Shown here one piece after another: positions 24,762 to 33,634 of a DNA stretch of 64,000 nt. The notes under the pieces were generated by a model that did no database searches, was not told where the DNA came from, and saw nothing but the letters and a program-made list of their open reading frames with translations. This stretch comes from Planctomycetota bacterium (GTDB lineage: Bacteria; Planctomycetota; Planctomycetia; Gemmatales; Gemmataceae): contig JACPPF010000071.1 of assembly GCA_016191165.1 (NCBI GenBank), positions 52,058 through 116,057 of the forward strand, read 5' to 3'. The position numbers and the translations under genes are program-made. The first letter of the stretch is position 1, and every line of letters begins with the position of its first letter.

Positions 24762-25853
24762 TTAACCCAGGTTGCGCAGCATCTCACCGCGCGATACCAG
24801 CCGGCGGCCGCGGGTTTCCTCAATGGCGAGGCATTTCAGCATCCGGCGGCGGAACTCGCTTTGCACCTGCTCGATCGCACTGGGCGATGTACTCGCCAGC
24901 GGGATGAATCCGCCAGCGCGGCGATCGTGCCCGCCGGCCCGGCCGCCCATCTTTTGCACGACCGCCCGCAGTATCTCCCCGGCTTGCGCCCGATGCAGAC
25001 TGGTGCGCACGGAGAGCACCATCCGGTCCTCGTGAATGCCGGCGCACATCGCCCACTTGATCCCCTCGTGCCGAATCAAGAATTCGACGCACTGCGAACA
25101 GAGCTCGGGATTGGCCAATTCGTTGATCCAGCTCAACAGAAGCTTGTCGTAGATGAAGGAACTCTGCAAGGCCTGGAGGAGTGTTTCGTAGAACACTTCG
25201 GGCAGCGGCGCGTTCTTGATCTTGGCGATGGCGTCGCGATCAACGATGGGGTAAAGGAGTTGCAGCGCCGTATCGTCGAGGGCGCTGGCTTCGCGCGGAT
25301 AGCCGGAGAGTTCGGTCTCGATGCCGTAATAAAGGCAAGTCGCGACATGTTCGGGTATGCCGATCTCCTGCTCGGTGAAATAGCGCGTGATGAGGGAACA
25401 GGTGGCGCCGATCCCGTCGCGGATGTCGAGGAAGGGCACGCCGTCCAGCTCGCCCGGCGTCTGGTGATGATCGATCACGCCGTAGATTTTGGCCTCGCCA
25501 TTGAAGGAATGCCGGCCCGTCTTGGGCTGGCTGTCCACCATGACGACGGCTTGATCTGGTTTCCACTTGACCTTTTCGATTGGCGTGAGAGAAAGGTCGA
25601 GGGTCTCCACCATGGCCCGGTTTTCCGCCCGGCATATGGGGCCGTCCTGCGTGATTTGCACGGGTATGCCGACGCACTGCTCGATCAGGTACGCCAGGCC
25701 GACCATGCTCCCGAGGCTATCGGGATCGGGGTGGACATGGGAAACGAGGGTTGCCCCCCGATATTCCTCGAGCCCCGCCAAAAAACGGTCCGACCGGCGC
25801 GACAGCGTTGCTGTCCGCCCCTGGCCGCTTGTTCCGGCGCTTTCGCTAGACAT
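24762..25853 (-). CDS. DHH family phosphoesterase (NrnA-like)
   Basis: These enzymes hydrolyse nano-RNA, pAp or cyclic dinucleotides with two metal ions. The 363-residue protein has the DHH domain with LVSHVHPDPDSLGSMVGLAY, AVVMVDSQP and GVIDHHQTPGE. The DHHA1 domain ends with GGRAGGHDRRAGGFIP, the GGGHxxAAGF motif. The usual middle helix region is present. The ATG at 25853 was preferred over a longer start at 25901. A bifunctional oligoribonuclease/pAp phosphatase is the likely role, inferred from domain order. Confidence 0.88.
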   Translation of the reverse strand: MSSESAGTSGQGRTATLSRRSDRFLAGLEEYRGATLVSHVHPDPDSLGSMVGLAYLIEQCVGIPVQITQDGPICRAENRAMVETLDLSLTPIEKVKWKPDQAVVMVDSQPKTGRHSFNGEAKIYGVIDHHQTPGELDGVPFLDIRDGIGATCSLITRYFTEQEIGIPEHVATCLYYGIETELSGYPREASALDDTALQLLYPIVDRDAIAKIKNAPLPEVFYETLLQALQSSFIYDKLLLSWINELANPELCSQCVEFLIRHEGIKWAMCAGIHEDRMVLSVRTSLHRAQAGEILRAVVQKMGGRAGGHDRRAGGFIPLASTSPSAIEQVQSEFRRRMLKCLAIEETRGRRLVSRGEMLRNLG

Positions 25854-26043
25854 AGTCGTCTTGGCTCTCAGACGCCCGACTTCTGATCTTCCAGCTTTCA
25901 AGAATTGGAAGTGTACATGCTTCCATGAAGATCAGAGTGAATTCACCCGTCATGGGTCCAGTCGGCGCCATCCATACCTGCGTGCCGGGTTCCATGGCAC
26001 CTACGCATTGTAGCAAATTTTTGGGCAGCTTTCGGTTTCCCCG

Positions 26044-26481
26044 TCAAGTTCCCTTCGTTCGGCACATTTCTTCCAATCGTTCCCATTGTTCCGGGCTCAC
26101 GGGCATCACGGAAAGTCGCGAAATCCGCACCAGTTCCCAGCTCGAAAAAAAAACGTCCTTTTTGATTTCTTCCAGCGTTACGGGCCGTTTCCAGCGGCGA
26201 ACCGGCTCCACCGTGACGGCCACGGCCTTGGGGTCCGCCCCATCCGGATCAACCGGTGGGCCCGCTGCAATCCGCATTTCCCCGACAATCGCACGTTGGG
26301 AACCGGTATGGTAATATAGCACTCGATCGCCAACCTGGACGGCTCGAAGATATTGCCGGGCCAAGGCGTTCTTGACGCCTGTCCACTGCGCGGTCCCGTC
26401 TTTCTCAAGTTGATCGTAACTGTAGCAGCTGGGTTCCTCCTTGAAAAGCCAACCGCCTCTGGATTGCTTTTTTCGCCCCAC
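26044..26481 (-). CDS. EVE domain protein
   Basis: EVE domains belong to the PUA-like superfamily and bind modified bases in RNA or DNA. The family line WLFKEEPSCYSYDQLEKDG is followed by WTGVKNALARQYLRAVQVGD, RVLYYHTGSQRAIVGEMRIA and SRLSVMPVSPEQWERL. The GTG at 26481 gives 145 residues with WLFK near residue 10, the usual position, and AGGCGG lies upstream. An upstream ATG at 26640 would add about 53 residues with no family match. The protein may read base modifications in a restriction or RNA context, but no such neighbour is visible. Confidence 0.85.
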   Translation of the reverse strand: MGRKKQSRGGWLFKEEPSCYSYDQLEKDGTAQWTGVKNALARQYLRAVQVGDRVLYYHTGSQRAIVGEMRIAAGPPVDPDGADPKAVAVTVEPVRRWKRPVTLEEIKKDVFFSSWELVRISRLSVMPVSPEQWERLEEMCRTKGT

Positions 26482-26721
26482 GCCGTCACCGCCTGGCAAA
26501 CGATAGAAACTCGCCGTCGAAACCGCTCGAACAACGGGGCGAGGATGGATGTTATCACCGGCAAACTTTGCTCGCAAGAGCCGACATCCCAAAACATGAA
26601 ATATTTGCCCAGGACCGGTTGGAATTTGAATCACGGGCAAACTGGCGAATTGGTGGAAGGATTGGCAATGGTGTTGGTCGGGGTGAGTCCAATCGGCGCC
26701 GCCCGAAGCCAGGGCGGAAGG

Positions 26722-27288
26722 TCAATCTTGCGTTTTTTTCAGTGATTTTCGCACAAGAGCGACCTTTTCGTACAGCAGGGCCCGGGCTTGATTCAGAAAC
26801 GCGCGGACGCTTTCTTCGCGATAATCCGCATAGGTCCACGGCCAAACGTCAAAGGCGCCGCCTTGAAAACGCAGAGTGACCTCCGCGAAAATGCCGTCGC
26901 GTAGAAAAATTCGCTGCGTTTGATCCTTCGTGGACGCCAACAGAAACTTGCCCAGCTGCAAAAGCCCCGGGTCCAGATTGATCGGTCGGCTTTCGGCATA
27001 GGCCGATCCTGCTGCCAGCGTTTTTTCCAGCCCGATCGTGAAATGCTTAACGTCGGGGAGGCAGTCGGCGACAACCATCGAATCAAAAACGAGGAGCCGC
27101 TTTACCAGCTGGGTTCCCATCGTTGATTCGTAATACGTTGTATGATGAAACGAGAAATCCTGGCTTTTGAGGAGAATTGACCCGAATTCGTTGGTCAGCT
27201 GCGCCTCCGCCCAGTCCAGCGCGGACGCGTGTCGGCTAAAGCAAGCCACGACGAGCAACGACCAGACAGGTTCACGAGGCACGCTCAT
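26722..27288 (-). CDS. DUF4416 family protein
   Basis: The 188-residue protein matches DUF4416 in outline: PVWSLLVVACFSRHASALDWA at the start, LKRLLVFDSMV-like middle, RPINLDPGLLQLGKFLLAST, and WPWTYADYREESVRAFLNQA at the end. Function is unknown. The ATG at 27288 lies 17 bases inside the end of the SDR gene upstream; the two are probably cotranscribed. An in-frame start at 27342 would overlap the SDR gene more deeply. Confidence 0.8.
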   Translation of the reverse strand: MSVPREPVWSLLVVACFSRHASALDWAEAQLTNEFGSILLKSQDFSFHHTTYYESTMGTQLVKRLLVFDSMVVADCLPDVKHFTIGLEKTLAAGSAYAESRPINLDPGLLQLGKFLLASTKDQTQRIFLRDGIFAEVTLRFQGGAFDVWPWTYADYREESVRAFLNQARALLYEKVALVRKSLKKTQD

Positions 27289-28150
27289 GACTTGTTTCCA
27301 CTGGCTCGCGGCGCTCTGACGCGGCTTTTTTGCGAGCGTCAATCTCGTCCCTGAATAGTTCGCGCACCTTGCGTTTTACGATGATATCCGCAATCCACGG
27401 CAAGAATCGGCTCACCAGAACCATCAACTTACCCTTGAAAGTGAGACACGTTTCATTGTAGCCCTTTTCAATGGCATGTAGGGTATGCAGTGCCACCGCC
27501 TCGGCGGTCATCCCGCGCAGATGGTCCATGGGTACCAGCGCTTTTTGCTCGATCATGTTCTCCGAAAAATTCGTCTGCGTCAAGCCGGGGCAGACGACCA
27601 GCACATCAACGCCGTCCTTGGCCAGTTCCGCGCGAATCGCCTCACTGAAGCCTTGCACCGCGAATTTGCTGGCCGAGTAGTCGCTGCGCGCCGGGATGCC
27701 CCGCTTCCCGGCAATGGATGAGATGTTGACGATGGCAGGTGAGGTGCCCTTTTTGAGCATCGGCAGAAACGCGCGGGTCGTCTCGGTCAGGCCGAAGAAG
27801 TTGACCTCCATGATTTGCCTCAAGCGGTCCGGCGCGCCATCGGCGAAGTGCCCGGTAGCGCCGATGCCGGCGTTGTTGACGAGGATGTCGATACCGCCGA
27901 ATGCCTTTTCCGCCGCCTCGACGAGCCGGCGGCGATCGTCGGGGTTCGTGATGTCGGCCTGCACGACCTCGATCATGCCGCCGCGAGCGCGAATCTGCTG
28001 GGCGAGTTCGTTCAAGAGTTCGATCTTGCGGGCACAGACGAGTACCCTGGCGCCGCGCGCCGCCGCGGCTTCGGCCAGCGCCTTGCCGATGCCCTGCGAG
28101 GCACCCGTGATTAGAATCCGAGACCCGGTAATGTTGCGACGTTGGCCCAT
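27272..28150 (-). CDS. Short-chain dehydrogenase/reductase
   Basis: The 292-residue protein has the classical SDR signatures: TGASQGIGKALAEAAA for cofactor binding, DILVNNAGIG, and NISSIAGKRGIPARSDYSASK with catalytic Ser, Tyr and Lys. The C-terminal part (about residues 245-275) carries a hydrophobic segment, LMVLVSRFLPWIADIIV, which suggests membrane association. The substrate cannot be told. It overlaps the DUF4416 gene, and a divergent fae gene starts 241 bases upstream. Confidence 0.9.
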   Translation of the reverse strand: MGQRRNITGSRILITGASQGIGKALAEAAAARGARVLVCARKIELLNELAQQIRARGGMIEVVQADITNPDDRRRLVEAAEKAFGGIDILVNNAGIGATGHFADGAPDRLRQIMEVNFFGLTETTRAFLPMLKKGTSPAIVNISSIAGKRGIPARSDYSASKFAVQGFSEAIRAELAKDGVDVLVVCPGLTQTNFSENMIEQKALVPMDHLRGMTAEAVALHTLHAIEKGYNETCLTFKGKLMVLVSRFLPWIADIIVKRKVRELFRDEIDARKKAASERREPVETSHERAS

Positions 28151-28314
28151 GTTGCGAGCGCCCCCGCGGGGAGAAAAGTGCGATCAAACCCATTGCAATA
28201 TAGCCAACTCTTCCGCGGCGCTCGATACCAGTCCCGTTGAAAATCTGGCGAACGCACGCAAGGGCGTCCGGTTGCACCGATTCGAACGCTCGCAATGAAT
28301 TTGCCGAAAAATTG

Positions 28315-28342
28315 TTGAACTTCGCCCCCCAACTGCTAATAT
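28315..28342 (+). promoter_or_regulatory. Candidate promoter of fae
   Basis: TTGAAC (28315-28320) and TAATAT (28337-28342) are 16 bases apart and lie about 50 bases before the fae start codon. Confidence 0.45.
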
Positions 28343-28391
28343 CCAACCCTACACGGGACACGAAAAATTTTCAAATCCAAAGGAGTTCTGC

Positions 28392-28889
28392 ATGTCGATG
28401 TACATTGGTGAAGCGTTGGTTGGCGATGGCAATGAGATCGCCCACATCGATCTTTTGATCGGTTCCAAAGACGGCCCCGTCGGGACGGCGTTCGCGAACG
28501 CGCTGGCGAATCAGTCGGCTGGACATTCCAACCTGCTCGCGGTCATCGCCCCAAATCTCGTCTGCAAACCGGCCACGGTGATGATCACGAAGGTCACGAT
28601 CAAGGGCGCCAAGCAGGCGGTGCAGATGTTCGGCCCCGCGCAGGCCGCCGTCGCCCGCGCGGTCGCGGACAGCACCGCGGCCGGCGTCATTCCGCAGCAT
28701 CTGGCGGAGAACTTCGTCATCGTCTGCGGCGTGTTCATTCACTGGCAGGCCCAGGATGACGCCAAGATCTACCAGTACAACTACGAAGCGACCAAGATGG
28801 CGATCAAGAACGCCATGACCGGCGAACCGAGCCTGGCGGACATCACCGCGCAGAAGGACAAGGTCAAGCATCCATTTTCGCCCAAGTAA
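28392..28889 (+). CDS. fae: Formaldehyde-activating enzyme Fae
   Basis: Fae condenses formaldehyde with tetrahydromethanopterin to give methylene-H4MPT. The 165-residue protein begins MYIGEALVGDGNEIAHIDLL, with the His of the active site in AHIDL, and continues IGSKDGPVGTAFANALANQS, GHSNLLAVIAPNLVCKPATV and FGPAQAAVARAVADSTAAGVI. Length and sequence match the family well. AAAGGAG lies upstream of the ATG at 28392. The mtdB-like dehydrogenase follows 99 bases later; together they form the entry of the H4MPT formaldehyde oxidation pathway. Confidence 0.96.
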   Translation: MSMYIGEALVGDGNEIAHIDLLIGSKDGPVGTAFANALANQSAGHSNLLAVIAPNLVCKPATVMITKVTIKGAKQAVQMFGPAQAAVARAVADSTAAGVIPQHLAENFVIVCGVFIHWQAQDDAKIYQYNYEATKMAIKNAMTGEPSLADITAQKDKVKHPFSPK

Positions 28890-28936
28890 TCAGCCGACAT
28901 CCGTTTGGCGTTCGCGTCGCGCCGCGCGAACGCTTC

Positions 28937-28979
28937 ACCCCTCACACCCGACCCCTCACCCGCCACGGGAGAGGGGGGA
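28937..28979. repeat. Palindromic repeat (GGEG family) before the mtdB-like gene
   Basis: The sequence ccctcacacccgacccctca, then cccgccacgggagagggg, is a copy of the GGEG repeat. Its purine-rich end (ggagaggggggag) provides the only Shine-Dalgarno-like sequence for the next gene. Confidence 0.75.
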
Positions 28980-28988
28980 GTGGCTCTC

Positions 28989-29858
28989 GTGGACAAGCGC
29001 AAAATCCTCATCCAGCTCGACTCCGACCCGCACGCCAGCGTGTTCGACCGCGTCGTTGCCGTGGACGCCGGCGCGGATGAGATTTTCTCTTACGCCTCCG
29101 TGAAACCGGAACAGGTGCAAGGGCTGGTTCACGGCGCCATCTTCACGCGCGGGCCAAAGAGTTTGAAGAGCACCGCGATCTTCGTCGGCGGCAGCGATGT
29201 GCTGGCCGGCGAGAAGCTGATGGCCGAGGCTCTCAAGGCGATGATCCCCAAGTTCGGCCTGCGCGTATCAATCATGCTCGACGCCAATGGCGCGAACACG
29301 ACCGCCGCCGCGGCTGTGTGGTCGGCCGGCCGACATCTGAATCTCAAGGACGCCAAAGCTCTGGTCCTGGGCGGCACCGGCCCGGTCGGCCAGCGCGTCG
29401 TTCGTTTGCTGGCACGTGAAGGCGCGGGGATCCGCGTCGGCTCCCGCCAACAGGCGCGCGCGGCAGCCGTCTGCCAGGAAATCGCGAGCCGTGTTCCCAA
29501 TGGGCGGCTGCAACCGCTTGGCATCGCGAACGAATCGGATTTGACCGCTGCGCTCGAAGGCCGCACCCTGGTTTTCGCCGCCGGCGCCGCGGGCGTGGTC
29601 CTGCTACCAAAAGCGGCGCGGGAATCGTGCCCGACGCTGCAAGTCGCCATCGACCTCAACGCGGTGCCGCCCCTGGGAATCGAAGAAGTCAGCGTGACCG
29701 ATGCAGGGGTTGATCACGACGGCGTCATCTGTTACGGCGCCATCGGAGTCGGCGATACGAAAATGAAAATCCATCGAGCTGCCGTCGCTTCGCTCTTCGA
29801 GACCAACGACAAGGTGCTTGACGCCGAGGAAATTTACCAGCTCGCACAAACCTTCTGA
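28989..29858 (+). CDS. mtdB: Methylene-tetrahydromethanopterin dehydrogenase (MtdB-like)
   Basis: MtdB oxidises methylene-H4MPT to methenyl-H4MPT with NAD(P). The protein of about 289 residues begins VDKRKILIQLDSDPHASVFD and has the NAD(P)-fold line KDAKALVLGGTGPVGQRVV, then GAGIRVGSRQQARAAAV and GVDHDGVICYGAIGVGD. The start is a GTG; 28989 fits the purine-rich stretch ten bases upstream, and GTG at 28980 is the alternative. MtdA-type specificity for tetrahydrofolate cannot be excluded from sequence reading alone, but the neighbouring fae favours H4MPT. Confidence 0.88.
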   Translation: MDKRKILIQLDSDPHASVFDRVVAVDAGADEIFSYASVKPEQVQGLVHGAIFTRGPKSLKSTAIFVGGSDVLAGEKLMAEALKAMIPKFGLRVSIMLDANGANTTAAAAVWSAGRHLNLKDAKALVLGGTGPVGQRVVRLLAREGAGIRVGSRQQARAAAVCQEIASRVPNGRLQPLGIANESDLTAALEGRTLVFAAGAAGVVLLPKAARESCPTLQVAIDLNAVPPLGIEEVSVTDAGVDHDGVICYGAIGVGDTKMKIHRAAVASLFETNDKVLDAEEIYQLAQTF

Positions 29859-29870
29859 TTCCCCCGAAGA

Positions 29871-29899
29871 CCAGGGTGAGCGCAGCGAACCCCTGGGTT
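29871..29899. repeat. Short hairpin repeat (CCAGGGTGAGCGC family)
   Basis: The core ccagggtgagcgcagcgaac is identical to the complement of the hairpin at the trmD end (3069-3097). It lies 13 bases after the stop of the mtdB-like gene. Confidence 0.7.
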
Positions 29900-29909
29900 C
29901 TCTTTCTCA

Positions 29910-30278
29910 TCACGGCATCGCCTCCCGCGCCCGTTCCAGCACAATCGCCCGCAGCAGTTCATGGCGCCCCAACGGCTCGGCCAAGACAAATCGAACCCCC
30001 GGAAACCTCGTGGCCAAGCGGTCCCGATGCTCGGCCAAGTCGCGCCGCACATGCACCCCAGCTGACAAGAAATAGGGGAACAGGATCACGCGCTCCACCC
30101 CGCCAGCCACGCAGCGCCCCCCAGCCACCTCAATCGTCGGTTCTGCCAGTTCAAGAAACGCCGCCTCGACCACGTCGTAGGGCCCGACCGAGCGCAGCGT
30201 CTCCGCCAGCGCGAACAGGTCGTCATTCGCGTCCGCATTTCGGCTGCCGTGTGCGATCAACAGGAGCGCCGTTTTCAT
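29910..30278 (-). CDS. CbiX-like sirohydrochlorin chelatase family protein
   Basis: The 122-residue protein is a single CbiX/SirB module: MKTALLLIAHGSRNADANDD with the metal-binding His, VVEAAFLELAEPTI, and VERVILFPYFLSAGVHVRRD with a second His. Short CbiX proteins insert Co2+ or Fe2+ into sirohydrochlorin on the way to cobalamin or siroheme. The start at 30278 places LLIAHGSR at the usual position; an upstream ATG at 30290 would add four residues. Other cobalamin genes in the window are far away, so it stands alone here. Confidence 0.82.
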   Translation of the reverse strand: MKTALLLIAHGSRNADANDDLFALAETLRSVGPYDVVEAAFLELAEPTIEVAGGRCVAGGVERVILFPYFLSAGVHVRRDLAEHRDRLATRFPGVRFVLAEPLGRHELLRAIVLERAREAMP

Positions 30279-30313
30279 CGTCGTCCTCAATCTCGGGCAG
30301 GGATACGGCTCAA

Positions 30314-30374
30314 AGTAGGTCAGGCATTCTTGCCTGACCGCAGCCGTGCAACGTCAGGCTGGAACGCCTGGTCC
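30314..30374. repeat. Palindromic repeat (GTAGGTCAGGC family)
   Basis: The sequence gtaggtcaggcattcttgcc, then tgac, is followed by a degenerate second arm, gtcaggctggaacgcctgg. Confidence 0.7.
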
Positions 30375-30496
30375 ATGGCAAGCGGTACCACGACGCAATT
30401 TCCGCCGGCATTTGCAATGGAGAACACCACGGAACATGATACCATGTCTAAAGGCCCCTTCCAGGACCGGCGGCCTGTCATCTCGGAAACGCACGC

Positions 30497-32086
30497 ATGA
30501 TCGGCGATCGACTGGGCAAATGGGTGATCTTTCAGGAACTTGGCCGCGGCGGCATGGGCCGGGTCTATCTCGCCCAGGAAGAACTGACCGGCAAACAGGC
30601 CGCCCTCAAGGTCCTGGCCGCCAACCTGGCCCAGGAGATCGGTTTCCTGCAACGCTTTCAACGCGAGATCGAAACCCTTGGCCGACTCGATCATCCCCAT
30701 ATCGTTCGCTTTTTTGAGGCCGGCTGCGAGGAAGGCCTCTACTTCTACGCCATGGAGTACGTCGAGGGCATGAGCCTGGAGCAGATCATCGAGGAACAAG
30801 GCCGACTGCCCTGGCGCGATGTGCTCGATATCGCCTTGCAGGTCACGCCCGCCTTGCGCCATGTTCACGATCACGGCGTCATCCATCGCGACATCAAACC
30901 GTCCAACCTCCTCCTCGATCGCGACGGCAAAATCAAGCTCACCGACTTCGGCATCGCCAAGGTCTTCGCCAGCTCCCATCTCACCGCCACCGGCGGCATC
31001 GTCGGCACCGCCGAATACATTTCCCCAGAACAGGCCGCCGGCAAGGTCGTCGGGAAACGCAGCGATCTCTATTCGCTTGGCTGCGTCCTTTACGCGCTTC
31101 TGACGGGCCGCACGCCGTTCTCCGGCAACAGCTACGTGGAATTGTTGCACAAGCACCGCTACGGCCAGTTTGACGCACCACGCAAATTTGTCCCGGACCT
31201 TCCGCCGGAGCTGGATGAACTGGTCTCCCAGATGCTGGAAAAGGACCCGGACAAACGCCCGCCCGACGCCCTGGTCGTGTACAAACAGATGGCCAGCATT
31301 CGCGCGAAGCTGGATCGGCAAAACACCAAGACCAGCGCCGACAATCGCGACCTCTCCACCGTCGCCGAGAATCGTACCGACCGCGTCGGCCTCGATGCGA
31401 TTCCCGGCCCCGCAACGCTGATGAGCCGGCTGGTCCGCGCCGAGTTAAGCGAACAAAGCCGCAGCGGGCCGGTGGCAAGGTTTTTCAATCACCCGATCGT
31501 CCTGATGTGTCTGTTCTTCGCCTGCATCGGCGTGCTGGCGTATGGCCTTTGGCCGTTGAATCAAGAGCAGCTCTTCGAGCGCGGCGCCAGGTTGATGGCG
31601 TCCGAAAGCCTGCACGACATGCAGCGAGCCTGGACCGACTACCTCGGGCCCCTTGAAGCACGTTTTCCCGAACATCCCTACAAGGAAGAGGTCAACGCCT
31701 TCCGCGCCCGCTGGGAGGACGCCAAGGCCCCGAGACCGAGCGAAGCCCAGCGGTTTTTTCAGCAGGGCGAAATTCTCAACCAGCAAGGAAACATCAAGGC
31801 TGCCCGCCAGCTCTGGCTCAACGTGATCGACGCCTTCGGCGACGTGGACGCCGAGGCCGAGTGGGTCCAGCGCGCACGCCGCTCGCTCAGCAAGCTGGAA
31901 AAAGCCGCCCAACACAAGGATCGCTTCAAGAGCGCCCACGTCGCCCTCGCCCGCGCCGTCGAGTTAAGTCGTCAGGGAAAACGGCAAGAAGCCGACCGCA
32001 TCCTCACCAGCCTGGAGCACCTCTACCGCGACGACGCCACCGCCGAGCCAATCCTACGCGAGGTCGCAAAGGCGCGCAAGAAATAG
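30497..32086 (+). CDS. Membrane Ser/Thr protein kinase
   Basis: The 529-residue protein is a Hanks-type kinase (about residues 8-265) with GRGGMGRVY, ALKVL, HRDIKPSNLLL, DFGIAKVF and the activation loop GTAEYISPEQ, all catalytic residues present. A membrane helix follows near 332-355 (VLMCLFFACIGVLAYGL). The outer 170 residues are helical with TPR-like features (AQRFFQQGEILNQQGNIKAA). This is a planctomycete-type receptor kinase. An Rhs cassette array begins within 70 bases downstream, but a functional link is only inferred from position. Confidence 0.9.
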   Translation: MIGDRLGKWVIFQELGRGGMGRVYLAQEELTGKQAALKVLAANLAQEIGFLQRFQREIETLGRLDHPHIVRFFEAGCEEGLYFYAMEYVEGMSLEQIIEEQGRLPWRDVLDIALQVTPALRHVHDHGVIHRDIKPSNLLLDRDGKIKLTDFGIAKVFASSHLTATGGIVGTAEYISPEQAAGKVVGKRSDLYSLGCVLYALLTGRTPFSGNSYVELLHKHRYGQFDAPRKFVPDLPPELDELVSQMLEKDPDKRPPDALVVYKQMASIRAKLDRQNTKTSADNRDLSTVAENRTDRVGLDAIPGPATLMSRLVRAELSEQSRSGPVARFFNHPIVLMCLFFACIGVLAYGLWPLNQEQLFERGARLMASESLHDMQRAWTDYLGPLEARFPEHPYKEEVNAFRARWEDAKAPRPSEAQRFFQQGEILNQQGNIKAARQLWLNVIDAFGDVDAEAEWVQRARRSLSKLEKAAQHKDRFKSAHVALARAVELSRQGKRQEADRILTSLEHLYRDDATAEPILREVAKARKK

Positions 32087-32153
32087 ACCTTCATGGCTCC
32101 CAAACCCGGCCTGTGCAGCGCCGCCGTGATTCAGGCTGATTTCAGTTCTTCCC

Positions 32154-33620
32154 TTGGTGTCCGATGGCACCAGGGTCTACGATTACGACGCCGAAGGCAA
32201 CACCATCCGCAAGACCCATCTCTCCACCGACGAGATATGGGAATATACCTACAACAGCAACAACCGCCTCATCCTCGCCGAGCACAAGCCCGACGCCCAG
32301 AGCGCCGTTGATCTCCGCGTCGAATTCGTCTACGATATCCTTGGCAATCGCATTGCCAGGATTGTCGATGCGGATGGCGATGGCAATGACCCCGCCGTCG
32401 AAACGCGGTTTGCGTATGACATGTACGCCAACGCCTGGGCCGATCTCGACGATCAAGGTTCTTTGACAACGCGACGAATCTTTGGCGAAGGCATGGAGGC
32501 CCTCATCGCTCGCATCGACGACAGTGGCGACGTCGCCTGGTATCTCACCGACATGCTCGGCAGCGTGCGCGACATCGCCGACGACGCCGGCGACCTCGCA
32601 ACGCACATCGATTACAGCGCATTCGGTGAAATCATTTATGTCTCGCAAGCCGGCATCGCCGACCGCTACGGCTTCACCGCCCGCGAACACGACGAAGAAA
32701 CCGGCCTCATCTACTACCGCGCCCGCTACCTCTTTATTGAAAACGGCCGCTGGACCAGCGAAGACCCCATCGGCTTCCGCGCGGGCGATGCGAACGTTTA
32801 CCGATACGTGGGGAACAACCCGGCGAATGCGACGGACCCGAGCGGGCTGGCGCCTCTGTGGACACTTGAAGGCCTGCGCGAGGTAGGGGAAGGCTTCATT
32901 GCTGGTCCGGTTGAGATTGTAAACATTGTCTCGGATGTTGGATACGTCATCCAACTCGGGAGGGACACCAATGCGGGGGGCGATGCACTCAGGCGGCACA
33001 TCGGTCCGAACGGGCAACTGGTAGATTTTGATTCCGCTCTTTTCCAAGGCGGCACCGACGCGATCCGGCGCGGCGAGTTTGGTTCCTGGTATGGCCGGAC
33101 GATGCTGAGCGTCGGCACGCTTGGGCTGTGGGATATGGGGGACGCTCTCGTCGCCGGCGACACAACGAGATACAACCGAAGTCTCGGAGGATTTCTTTTT
33201 GTCGTGGCCACGGCTGGCACCACCAGCGCTGCCAGGGGAAGGGGCTGGAATGGACGACGCGTGCCGGGGCCGGCTGGCCAGCAGCCACCTGTACCAGCCA
33301 ACGCCCTTGCAAATCAAGGAGTGGCGTTTAATAGAGCTAATGCAGCAGTCGGACAAATTCAAAGGGCCGTAAACCCCCGAACTCTACGACCAGGGGCGCG
33401 ACGAATGCTCGACCGGGGCCGATATCGGCGAATTGTAGACGATCTCGGCGGCGGAATACGAGAACCCTTACAGGTCACCCGAGAGGGAGTCATCGTACAA
33501 GGTCATCACAGGGCGCGCGTCGCTGCCGAACGAGGTTTACGCGTTGATGTTGAAGTCGTTGACGCTGTTCAGCAGCCTGGACCAGTCCCGGATGTCTTAG
33601 ACCTGGAGTTTTTCAACTGA
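32154..33620 (+). CDS. Orphan Rhs core with ParB-like toxin tip
   Basis: The 488-residue frame has the C-terminal end of an Rhs/YD-repeat protein: YDYDAEGN, WEYTYNSNNRLILAEH, WYLTDMLGSVRDIADDAG, YGFTAREHDEETGLIYYRAR, the RYVGNNPANATDPSGL end mark at about residue 225. After this mark comes a variable tip of about 260 residues that ends with a ParB/Srx-like line, REPLQVTREGVIVQGHHRAR. The N-terminal half of a normal Rhs protein, signal and repeats, is missing, and the start (TTG/GTG at 32154) is artificial. It is the first of three Rhs fragments in tandem. Probably a displaced cassette, which may be donated by recombination. Confidence 0.8.
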   Translation: MVSDGTRVYDYDAEGNTIRKTHLSTDEIWEYTYNSNNRLILAEHKPDAQSAVDLRVEFVYDILGNRIARIVDADGDGNDPAVETRFAYDMYANAWADLDDQGSLTTRRIFGEGMEALIARIDDSGDVAWYLTDMLGSVRDIADDAGDLATHIDYSAFGEIIYVSQAGIADRYGFTAREHDEETGLIYYRARYLFIENGRWTSEDPIGFRAGDANVYRYVGNNPANATDPSGLAPLWTLEGLREVGEGFIAGPVEIVNIVSDVGYVIQLGRDTNAGGDALRRHIGPNGQLVDFDSALFQGGTDAIRRGEFGSWYGRTMLSVGTLGLWDMGDALVAGDTTRYNRSLGGFLFVVATAGTTSAARGRGWNGRRVPGPAGQQPPVPANALANQGVAFNRANAAVGQIQRAVNPRTLRPGARRMLDRGRYRRIVDDLGGGIREPLQVTREGVIVQGHHRARVAAERGLRVDVEVVDAVQQPGPVPDVLDLEFFN

Positions 33621-33634
33621 ATCGGGAGATCGTG

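Noticed and set aside
28905..28980. Longer N-terminus for the mtdB-like protein
   Set aside because: The extra residues (LTPDPSPATGEGG) are encoded by the palindromic repeat and are absent from the family.
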